Source of the DNA: Phoronis australis
Lineage: Eukaryota > Phoronida > Phoronidae
Direction: 5' to 3'
Length of the DNA: 64,000 nt
NCBI GenBank assembly: GCA_002633005.1
Contig: NMRA01000005.1
Coordinates: 2,147,476 to 2,211,475 of the forward strand
The position numbers and the translations under genes are program-made. The notes below the pieces were generated by a model. It made no database searches. It was not told the DNA's origin and worked only from the letters and a program-made list of their open reading frames with translations. This document shows positions 25,501 through 34,500 of the stretch, one piece after another (within the stretch, counting starts at the first letter, position 1; the number at the start of each line of letters is the position of its first letter).

Positions 25501-28394
25501 CTTCCATTCGTAACAAGGCGAATGGCATAAAACAAGTCACAATTTGTCCAATTAAGAATGCTAGAGAGTGTGTCCAGTCAATCAGGGTAATAGCGCACCA
25601 AAGCCGTAACGTTTTCAGAGGATGGGATGTCTAGCTAAGTACCTAAAGTAATCTTCGTGACTCACCTTCGTCTGTGTCAACTCATTCAATCATTCCGGCA
25701 TTGTCCTCTGATAACAAACATACATTGCCAATGCTGCAGCCAATCGCCGCAATAGGCCCTACCTCATTGAATGAGGGCCCTGTCGTCAAGTACCTTCGCT
25801 TATATAATAAGCTGGACTGGGGCTCGGACCAAGACTACATGTATACCAGTACCTATGTATGAAGCGGATGTGGATAATGCACCCAAGTCGTTGCCTAGTT
25901 TGCTCAAATTCGTACAGATAACTCAGTTCCCCATGACACCACGTATCACGCAATTTCCTAAAAACCCATATCGATACCAAAATTGTCTGAAACCTTATCA
26001 GTGTTACAACCGAAGTAAAAAATGCAGTATTATAGCAGACCAAATAGACTGAGAACCCTCCCAAGTGGGGATTGACGGTTACCATGGTTGCGTATCGTTG
26101 GCCAAATGGATGAACGTTACGCACGTAAATTACGTGGTTAAGTTGATTCTTGTGAGAGGTGTAAAGTAATTTCTTTACGCCGCAAATAATTCTTTACGCC
26201 GCAAATAATTATTTCGTGCCTCAAACAAGAATTAACTTGCCCACTGTAATTTACGTTCGTAACGTTCACCCACTGACTCACTTGGCCAACGATAGTTGCT
26301 TGGTCCTGTGTCCGTATCTGAGACGGTACCCCGTTGAGCCTATTTCAATCCTTGTACATTGTAGTCACAATGCTCGCAGGCTGAAACACATAAATTCTAA
26401 GTTTTTGATTACGCGCAATGCCCATGGGTTTACAATCCCTCATGTAGTCTGCCTACGCACCAATTTGTCGTTATGCACTACTTATACCCGTGCCAACGAC
26501 TGAGGAACTCGAAATTCATGAGATGTCGCAAGGGAAGCAAGGGCGCCTTGCCATAGACTAAATCACGCATTCAGGCAAGTCACGTGGGTCCCTTTTCATA
26601 GGAACGCCCTCATGCTGATGAGTTAACCTTCTGTTCTCAATCTACGCAAACATTAAAAAGGAGGACTTTTATTCCTGTGCACCACCTGGTGAATATCGAG
26701 TCTTTAACACTTGAATTCCAAAACAAGGTGACACAAATAAGTATGTAGTCACAGCAACCGACAAAAGTGAGTTGCTTAACGCGCATGACTGCATGTAGTG
26801 GCATATCTATTGTCACTCATCAAAATGAAATTATTGCACTGGTACTCGACTCGGACTGACGACAATATAGAGTGTGGCAATGTACTAAGGTCACAACAAC
26901 GCCTCAGCTTAGGGAGGGGGAGTGGTGTATTGTCGTTTGTTTACCCTGGGTACTGTGATTACTTGTGTTGTTTGTGGACGTTTTAAATACCGTGATCTTG
27001 GTAGAGAGTTCAACAACTCTAGGACATCACTGAAAATGCAAGCTTTCGCGTGATATTGCCGTGCATTTTAAATGAGAGCATGTGTTTTTGGCTAGATTTT
27101 ACTCTCCGCGATACAACTACTGAATTCTACCCTGGCATGCGCGCACCCCGTCAAGAGGGGAGGGGGGATCGAACGAGACCCTCCTCCCATTTGGTGAAGT
27201 GAGCAAAAAGGTCCGCCTCAGAGAAACAAAACGTACCCTGTTTCGGTTTTTAGTAAAAGGTCCACATTCTCCGAGTCAAAAATTCGAGCCCCCGTGCGCG
27301 CATGCCTGGTTATCTCAGTCATGACAGAGGTACCCGAATGTAAAGCATGCACAGCAGACGAATCCACTTTACCCAAACAAACATGAATAATTCGTGCAGT
27401 TTCTACCTCATCGCAACCCTGAATTTGTTCGCCTGTTTTTGAAGGGGAGCGCATCTCAGTGGTTATCCGAACACCTGTTCATTAGAGAGTCCACTTGAAA
27501 AAGGGATCGACTCGTAGGGAGCTTCACTGACAACATGAGAATGTCATCATAGCGTAAGTTTGCAACTCAAGTCACGGCAGGCAACACGTGGTTGAATTCT
27601 CATTGTCCCCCCCAAAAAATATGAGTCCGACTCATTTTTTGGGGGGTGGCAAGTAATGTTATGAGACAGATTTTTTTTAGATTCTGAGATGAATCAATTC
27701 GTTTTTCGTTTTTTTGCATCTAAATGCTGACTCGGTGGAAATGCAGCTTTAAATTCAAATTACGATGACGTCTTCACATGTTACATGATAAAGCCATCAT
27801 AATGTTAATATACCAAGGGGAAACCTTTGTTACATGGTAAGGATCTTTCTGCTAACTCAGCCTAATTGTTGAGGAATTTGTGTTTTGTATTTACTTTATT
27901 GGTAAGTAAAGTACTTTTGGGGTATCTGAAAAAAGAAAATATATAGAAGAACAATGGTTTCAATAAGCGTCGATCCCGTGTTGATCATGGTTTCCCATGA
28001 CTTTACTGCGTTTTAGGTTAACTGAAAACAAAAAGGTGCGAACTGTTACGGTGTTCTAATACAGATCCAGGCCCCACGTGGCTGGCGATGTTTACGTTTA
28101 TTTTGGTTTGACATGTTTTGACAGTTCATTCGTGAATTTATGTCACTGCAATCGAAAATTAACAAAAGCGATTAAGACAACCAATTCACTTGAACGAGAA
28201 CGGCCAATGATAGATTTCACCAATGGACTGAAAGAACAGTTTCTAGGACAGCTCGTACTTACCCAACTCCCATTATGTTGGTCTAATTTCGTTTACCATA
28301 TTCAGTTTGCAACAATTAAGCTCTCATTTCTAGCACGTACCTGTTTCCCCGAAGTCGTCGATTCATCTTCTTGGGATTCGCTGTCAGCGTCCAT
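10563..28394 (-). CDS. Coiled-coil protein with N-terminal RVxF motif, 11 exons, 545 aa
   Basis: Exons in transcript order: 28341-28394, 22787-22894, 19740-19841, 19195-19286, 18287-18410, 16394-16506, 15486-15648, 15141-15221, 14736-14836, 13107-13242 and 10563-11126. All have GT-AG sites and compatible phases (1,638 nt including the stop). The ATG at 28394 opens MDADSESQEDESTTSGKQ, and the frame ends with TAA at 10563. Residues 19-54 hold SDSRRVQFSLEKN, containing RVQF, a protein phosphatase 1 docking-type motif. Residues 55 to about 380 are heptad-rich, highly charged helix (DEAKKKQRDEIRKLNRQL, LLERKKRLLSEEQKLLDRE). The last about 165 residues are a Ser/Arg/Pro-rich disordered tail (SSSPTRSFKNDL, KSRKELGQRNPHSPARR). 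This suggests a centrosomal, ciliary or cytoskeletal scaffold, but that is inference; I do not recognise the family. It shares a divergent promoter with the DHHC gene. Confidence 0.85.
12684..12772. repeat. GC-rich hairpin / inverted repeat in coiled-coil gene intron
   Basis: The arms TTTCATACACTCGCTGGTTCC and GGACCAGCGAGTCATGAAA are near-complementary around a GC-rich core (GGTGGTAGCCGCGCCAGG) in an otherwise AT-rich intron. It is probably a small non-autonomous element. Confidence 0.6.
16874..17050 (+). repeat. Dispersed repeat, family C, copy 1
   Basis: This is homologous to the foldback element at 37272-37504 and to 61681-61858. Shared blocks include CTCATAnAATnGG, GATnGGATTCTAnTTCC, AACGACTCAAGGAAAC and TCGAAAATGGCGCATG. 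It lies in an intron of the coiled-coil gene. Confidence 0.6.
17538..17576. repeat. 11-bp perfect hairpin
   Basis: CCCAACTTGTT at 538-548 and AACAAGTTGGG at 566-576 are exact reverse complements with a 17-bp loop. Its origin is not clear. Confidence 0.6.
18095..18142 (+). repeat. Dispersed repeat core, family A (GTGGTCTAAAT...AGGGCG)
   Basis: The core GAGTGGTCTAAATAAAAAGT followed by TTGTTGACAGAGGGCGCGG recurs in diverged form at about 21950-22020, 23625-23675, 50105-50163 and 62165-62240. It is an old interspersed element, probably the end of a DNA transposon or SINE. Confidence 0.5.
20451..20496 (-). repeat. Degenerate hammerhead-like motif with 6-bp stem
   Basis: On the minus strand CTTGATAA is followed by the stem TGGTGG / CCGCCA around an 8-base loop, then AAAACATGTCGC. 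The order matches a decayed hammerhead (CTGATGA, stem II, GAAAC). Core-box mismatches imply it is inactive, or only superficially similar. Confidence 0.25.
21950..22020 (+). repeat. Dispersed repeat core, family A, diverged copy
   Basis: GCGTGGTCTCAATAAAAGG and then a GGAAGGCGG block match the family A core. The upstream AATTTAAGACCAATTTTA also matches the copy at 62165-62240. Confidence 0.45.
23625..23675 (+). repeat. Dispersed repeat core, family A, diverged copy
   Basis: GGTGGTCCAAATAAAAAGTT followed by CTTGACACAAGGCAGC matches the family A core in an intron of the coiled-coil gene. Confidence 0.4.
26085..26297. repeat. Foldback MITE-like element with palindromic arms
   Basis: The outer arms read TATCGTTGGCCAA and TTGGCCAACGATA. 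Inside, GAACGTTACGCACGTAAATT mirrors AATTTACGTTCGTAACGTTC, and AAGTTGATTCTTGT mirrors ACAAGAATTAACTT. The centre holds two 20-bp direct repeats of TTCTTTACGCCGCAAATAA. A diverged half copy lies at 48750-48840, and TTTGCGGCGTAAAGTAA recurs at about 49288. It lies in intron 1 of the coiled-coil gene. Confidence 0.7.
27607..27646. repeat. Near-perfect 18-bp-arm hairpin
   Basis: C-run, A-run, ATGAGTC, C, GACTCAT, T-run, G-run: the arms are complementary except for one bulged T. It may be a short palindromic element or transposon tip in intron 1 of the coiled-coil gene. Confidence 0.6.
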
Positions 28395-28942
28395 GTAAAC
28401 TTAGATCATGGCGCTCGAACTTTGCATATATCAATAACAACGCCTGACGGAGTGCGGATTAGCACCCTTTGCAAACACACACTGGCCTTCGCAGTTTACG
28501 CCCAAAGCATCTATCCGGTGTTTACATTGAGAGCGTCTGACTGGAAGTCATAAAAGCGCCCTAACAACGCGTAGTAAGCACTTGTGGGAGACGTTCAATA
28601 TTCTGTTCACCATAACTTGAGAACGCGAAAACGCTAAATGACTTCATTCAGTTTGAGCACTGTGTCGATACAGCTGAATATTGTTCATGTGAAAGGCTTC
28701 AAAACACAATTCCTGCGATTGTTTGTATTATGAGGACTAGGGATCTTGATCTGGGGTTTTATGTAGATTGTGACCGATAGAGGGCACGTTTCAACGAGTT
28801 TATGCGAGATTACTAGGGACGCTTAATGTACTCGACAGGTAATGCTCTAAGTTGATCTGGCTAATTTTCATGTGAAAATTCTGTTCATTTATCGCATTAA
28901 GCGATAGTAATTAGTTAACACAGCATTAAGGCACGCACAGAG
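28395..28942. promoter_or_regulatory. Shared divergent promoter region (coiled-coil gene / ZDHHC)
   Basis: 548 bp separate the two divergent start codons at 28394 (-) and 28943 (+). Transcription start sites and both 5' UTRs must lie here unless there are further non-coding first exons. I see no convincing TATA box, so the bidirectional role rests on layout. Confidence 0.5.
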
Positions 28943-29833
28943 ATGGAAACTGGCGGGCTACGAGAAAGGCAGTCATTGAAAAGTTTGTTAAAACAACATT
29001 ATGAGGAACGTCCGCTGGAAACGGTGTTGAAGCCAGACCCAGCACGAGCGGCCAGCATTGGGAAGGCATATGTATGGTTCAATACATTCTCTTGTCTGAT
29101 CGCCGCTCATTCCGTCGTACCGGAGGTTGTCGACCTATCATGTCAGACTTGGGCTTGGGTCGCCATTATTGTAATATTTCTGGAAATGGGACTGAATTGG
29201 GGATTGAGTTCGACTGTTAAAGACGCCAGTGCATACAAGCCAAAGGAGGGGGATAAACTTAAGGCACAAGATCAGATAGTGTGGAAACAATGTATGAGCT
29301 GTCAGCATGATGCGCCACCTAGATCCCACCACTGTAAACTGTGTAATATGTGCATACTCAAGAGAGACCATCATTGTTTTTTCACAGGAACATGTATAGG
29401 ATTCTATAACCAGAGATATTTTATAGTCTGGCTATTCTGGGTAGTGATTGGTCAGTGGTATGCAGCCATATTGGCCATCGTTTATCTCTGGAGCCGATTT
29501 CAATCATGGTCTGACTGGATTGTCCTGGTGACTTTCTATCGTTACTATGAAGGAGTCGTTGATCGAACAGCACTGATGTGCACTCTGTTACTTTACATGT
29601 ATTCTTTAACTGGATTCTTTGCCTTATGTTTCTTTGTTTGGGAAGTCATTGTAACTGTGTATGGAATGACTTCATATGAAGCATGGAAAGGCATTAAGAG
29701 ATATCAACGGGGGACAATCTGGCAGAACTTTCGCAAAGTCTTTGGAAGATGGTGGCTGCTGAACTTTATATTCCCAACCCAGTATGCGCCAGAGGGGGAT
29801 CCGATATATTGGTTTTCAGACAAGGAACATTAA
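28943..29833 (+). CDS. DHHC-type palmitoyltransferase (ZDHHC24-like), single exon, 296 aa
   Basis: DHHC enzymes transfer palmitate from palmitoyl-CoA to protein cysteines at Golgi, ER or plasma membranes. The frame from ATG 28943 to TAA 29831-29833 is intact. The cysteine-rich domain spans about residues 117-160: C117-x2-C120, then H130-C131-x2-C134-x2-C137, the catalytic DHHC at 142-145, C151 and N156-x3-F160. Four hydrophobic segments fit the usual topology: about 42-63, 69-88, 159-183 and 211-240. TSYE at 243-246 stands where the family usually has a TTxE motif. After the DHHC the sequence is CFFTGTCIG rather than the common CPWxxNCxG, as in the divergent ZDHHC22/24-type branch. No intron interrupts it, unlike both neighbours, so it may be a retrogene or have lost its introns. 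The exact orthologue is uncertain. Confidence 0.95.
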   Translation: METGGLRERQSLKSLLKQHYEERPLETVLKPDPARAASIGKAYVWFNTFSCLIAAHSVVPEVVDLSCQTWAWVAIIVIFLEMGLNWGLSSTVKDASAYKPKEGDKLKAQDQIVWKQCMSCQHDAPPRSHHCKLCNMCILKRDHHCFFTGTCIGFYNQRYFIVWLFWVVIGQWYAAILAIVYLWSRFQSWSDWIVLVTFYRYYEGVVDRTALMCTLLLYMYSLTGFFALCFFVWEVIVTVYGMTSYEAWKGIKRYQRGTIWQNFRKVFGRWWLLNFIFPTQYAPEGDPIYWFSDKEH

Positions 29834-29990
29834 TTGCTTTCTATTTGCCTTGGATTCTCAAAGCCATGTAGTGAATTGATTCAGGTGTGCATGAAACATG
29901 TGTGTATTAGTGCCTTAGCAGGTAATCATGCCATTTTACAGTGTTTTTCATTGGACTGAACAATGGGTATCCAGGTACTAACAGTTTTTA

Positions 29991-29996
29991 AATAAA
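29991..29996 (+). terminator. ZDHHC polyadenylation signal
   Basis: AATAAA 158 bp after the ZDHHC stop codon. It is the first canonical signal downstream. Confidence 0.6.
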
Positions 29997-30075
29997 TGTA
30001 GTCAATCCTGGCTACCTTTGGGTATTCTTAAAGCTTTACAAACAAAGTAGAAATCATGTAATGAGCCACCATTGT

Positions 30076-30180
30076 TATTAGTACGTACATATTGAACTCT
30101 ACAGTTATGGTATTAGTACGTACATATTGAACTCTACAGTCATGGTATTTGTACGTACATATTGAACTCTACAGTTATGG
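30076..30180 (+). repeat. 35-bp tandem repeat, three copies
   Basis: Copies at 30076-30110, 30111-30145 and 30146-30180 share TATTAGTACGTACATATTGA and CTCTACAGTTATGG with two or three differences. It lies in the intergenic region 3' of ZDHHC. Confidence 0.9.
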
Positions 30181-31538
30181 TATTTGGCATGCCCTTTATA
30201 CATCACTTGATGATCTTATATTTTAGTTAACTTTTCTCGTGTTTTCCCATTGCATTATTTATTGGTTGCATTTCGTCTTGATGAATTTGTGAACTATCTT
30301 TTACCCTTTGGCATATTCGCTCAGTTTCTTGGTCTATTCTGTTTCTTTGGGAGCAGTGTGCCAACAGGAATCTACAGTTAGACTGCTTAAAATCATGGTC
30401 AAATGCATGATTTTATGTGTTTGTTGGATGAATTTGTGCAGTAAACGTGTTTCCAATGATGAGTGTCAACATTACTATAACTAGTAAAAGCATAATGACA
30501 TTTTACAGTGCCATGCTGGTATGTGATGCAGTTTACCTTGTGGCTTTGTGGATTATGTTAGGAATTGTAATCAATCAATATGGCCTGCATACCATTGTTG
30601 GTAGCAGTTGTGATTTCTATTCAACAGGGTGATATTGTTCAAACAATCATTGCCAATTACTAGCAAAATTATCCACAGCTATTTCAAATACCAGGAAATA
30701 ATTATTGGGGCAATTATTGTATTCGTAATGCATCTATAATGTATTTATTATCTATGATAATAAGTTATTTGAAGAACCTGTGTTGTTTTGTTCTTAATGT
30801 ATCACTTCCCTTCGTACCATTAGTCCTCAAACCTTTGCTCTTAATATTTTTGTTCATTCCAAACTTAAAATTAATCTTTCACTAGAACTAGCAATCAAAA
30901 GTCTCATGTAAATGGTTTATTTTCGTTTAATCAGCAAATACTCCCATCTACATGGCGTGTCAAATTGCAAGCATCGAAGCAGATGATTTCAAGCACAGTA
31001 AGCTAAAGTAAACACAAAGGCGGCGTTGTTATGGTGTACATATGTGGCCACTGCCCATTCACCTAATTTGAAGTAATATGTCATGTTATTGATCACATGT
31101 TGTGAGTATAGCCCCATGGATCTATATTCGGATGACTTTGTTGAATGCGTGCACCAAAATGAAGGCTATAGGGGCGAAGCTTTTTCAACAGGCGTCAATA
31201 ATGACGCGTGATTCCTTATACCATTTGTCAAATGAACATTCGATTTGTATGTAATTTGTATACCCATTTTAAAATTCAAGCGCATTTCTACGGAGCCACT
31301 CGAGATAAATAAAAAGATGAAATATATCTAGGAACCAAGCCTTGTGACATGGAAAGCCATACACTCTTGTTATAAGGATGTAACGTCACGCTAAACTCAC
31401 GACGTCTCTGACACAGGTACATGTAGGCCAGTACTGAGCCATTCCTTTACTGACCACGAGCTCTTATGTGAAAACTATTGCATTGAGGTAAGGGTAACGC
31501 AAATGACGAGTTACTGCTGTTGATGATGTTGTGACGAA
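30181..31538. other. Convergent intergenic region between ZDHHC and PhyH gene
   Basis: No coding exon is supported. It should hold the 3' UTR of the PhyH gene; a minus-strand AATAAA (TTTATT at 30916-30921) lies about 620 bp past its stop. Open frames here are AT-rich and hydrophobic by composition only. Confidence 0.5.
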
Positions 31539-34500
31539 CTAGGGCATGTTTTGTTGGGACCTATGCAAAGCTTCCGTGTGTCGGTTCTGATGCGTCATCT
31601 CCCATTTCAACATCCACGGGCCGGCAATGGTGGTGTCGAATTCATCTTCTTCCTGTTGAATACGATGTTTAGATTAAGGCGTGCGGAAATGACCTCAAAA
31701 CGTAGTTATTTTTAAACTTGTCTCCTAAAAACTAACGTAAAATGTCAGGCATTTTGTCTTCGTTTACTTCAACAGACAATCGCTTTTTAGTTCACATTTG
31801 ATTAGTTCCTCAAACATTTTCGATCAACTTCCATCCCTAAATAAACAGTTGAAAGGATATGAATCCGGCTCGATTTTTACCGAACAACTCAGAGTCATAA
31901 AATTACTATATCTCCTCAACAATAACATGGACGCACCTTCTTGCAAAAGTCTTGTTGCACAGTTGTCCTGTCGACGGAGCAAAACGTCTCCCAATCTGGT
32001 TCCAATTTGTCATTCTTTGCCGACCGCATCACTATGCCGTCTTTCAAGCCGAAGAGTCCGCACGGTTGATCTGGACGCTGCCACCGGAAGTCGAAGCTCC
32101 AACGAACGTCGTTGGAAATGTTTGGCAAGCTGAAATCGAATTCATGGAGTGCCCAGTTTTATGAAAAGAAATTTTACCTGTTTCCATTAATGCGTAATGG
32201 GTGATGCGAGTTTACATCGCTTCCGAAAGAAAACAAAAGTTTCCGTTTATCCACAAATGCCCAATCTGTAATTGCGTTTATTTGAAGGGAATTGTGTAGC
32301 TACACATAATGGAGGGTAATTCCGTTTTCATGACGTGAGCGACGGAATTTTTCAATTGAAATTGTTAAGAAACCGTGTCAATTTCAAGTTAAGGATTTGT
32401 GTATCAAAATGACAAATGCTTAACCTGGTAAAGGACAAGTTTGTGCTTTCGTAAAAATAAAATCTCAATTGCATGTAGTAATCTGTGTTCGCACAGGACC
32501 ATCAACGTTCAGCAAGTGCGGTCTACACCCTGGGAAAGTTTGAGTGCCACAGTGGGCAACGCTTACTGACTGGGCATTCATAGCAAGGTTTGACTATGGA
32601 CACGTGAAATTTTTTTGAAAAGCGCTCGGTCGAATTTTGCTTCTAAAACGCATTATTTCACGCATGGAATTGCGAAAACGCAGTGGTTATGATAATGGGT
32701 ATATGCATCACTGAGTCGGGGATTACACATAACGTCATAATGGAAACAAGGCTTTACACTTCGCTATTACAGGATAAATTTTCTAATGCAATTTGTGAGC
32801 AAGTTACAGTTTAGTAATAAGTTATAAAAATTATTTGAATACTTAGCTCTTACCCGTGTATTCTAAGAGACTGTACTTTGCTGAAGTGAGCTAAATTCTT
32901 TTTGAAAACACTTGTGCGGAGTGTGACACAAATTTCCCAATGCCACTTTTCGTTAAACGAACCCCCAATCTCAGGCAGATGTAGGGGTGACGTCACGAAC
33001 CTTGCCGCTTTTCGTTAAACGAACCCCCAATCTCAGGCAGATTTAGGGGTGACGTCACGAACCTTGAGATACTGGAATTCTTCGCTTCTTACAGTAGATG
33101 CGCGTGAAACCGTATCTCAAATTTTAGTTACCCTCAAAGATGTTGGCAATCAAAGTCCCCATTTAAGCGTTGTCCTAAATCTTCAGGTTTGTTGGCCGCC
33201 AGGTGTCTCAGTTGTTCGAAAGAAAGTAAAAATCCTAGGAATAGTTTTTTAGGTTATAGATTACAAAATAAGTGAGCGAAACCTCCGTGCGAATCGATCC
33301 GCGCACTAAAGTGAAATCGATGTTCAAAAATGCCAGAAAAGTAGAAAATATATAAAAATTGAACAGAAATGTCAGAAACTGAAATCAACGCAGTCATGAC
33401 TAACAGTTTACTTATTTGACTCATAAATAATAAATGTTATGAGTAACAATGAAAAATATAGATATGCAATCTGTGAATATTGATCTTTTGAAAAAAATGC
33501 GAGGCAGACAGTTACTTTAACAAGTTAATGTCACCTCTTGAAGAATTAGGTGTAGCAAACGTTTTGAGTTTTCGAAAGAGCGAAATCCAAATGGATGCCA
33601 ATGGGCGCTCTTTTTGAGACAATTAACGCTTTCAAAAGTTGTCAGTGTCGGTCATCTTCGATATTTTCACGATTAGTATCATCACTGTCACCAAAAATCA
33701 GCTGCAGCGACGGCAATGTATCTGAATTATTAGTGAAGGATGCGACGTGGTCATATCACGTGTAACATGAGTTTAGACATACCTTCGGTGTGGAATCATA
33801 TTATTGAACAGGACGAACCCCCCATAGCCCACGCTGCATGTCTCGATATCTTTCTTGCAGTCAACTCCTTCAAAAATAGAACAATGTTTTTTAAGTAAAA
33901 CAATTGAACGATGGTTTAGTCAAGGAGACGCGTTAAGACGTACATGTGTCTATCTTGACATATAACTCTTTCCATGTAAATTACACCCACAGTAAATACA
34001 CAAAAGGAGGCTTTTATGGAGCAAAAGCTCCCCATTAATTTACAGTGTGACATGGAATTCAAAAATCACTTTAAAAAGAACAAGAATAACATCCCGTGTT
34101 ACTTTGCTCGCGGATGACCAGAAGCATGAACGCAACAGCAATAACAAGCGTAAGACCACTGCATTCGGCGCACTTTGTAAAAACTTTAAAGGAGCATGCC
34201 ACCCACAAAAAACCTATTTTGTATCAATTTAGATCGAGTAGTTCCACTCGATAACGGCACGTTCGGTTGCGTTACCTGACACCTGACGGCAAACAGAGGT
34301 GTTGAAATCATCCAATGACGTCATTGGTTTCACACGCAGTCTATTCAGTAGTTCACAGCACGGGTTACTGGTGTCAGCTTAACGCTTGAATTCATCGTTT
34401 AACACCAATGCACCATCAAACTTCGATGTAAAACCCTTAAAAACACACCGAGTTCTTATAAAACGTGTTGTATTATTTCGCTGTTACGGATTTGTTGGTA

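Noticed and set aside
30447-30632. 61-codon hydrophobic plus frame 3' of ZDHHC
   Set aside because: It lies after the ZDHHC polyadenylation signal, and its hydrophobic content follows from AT-rich DNA. No splice sites or domain.
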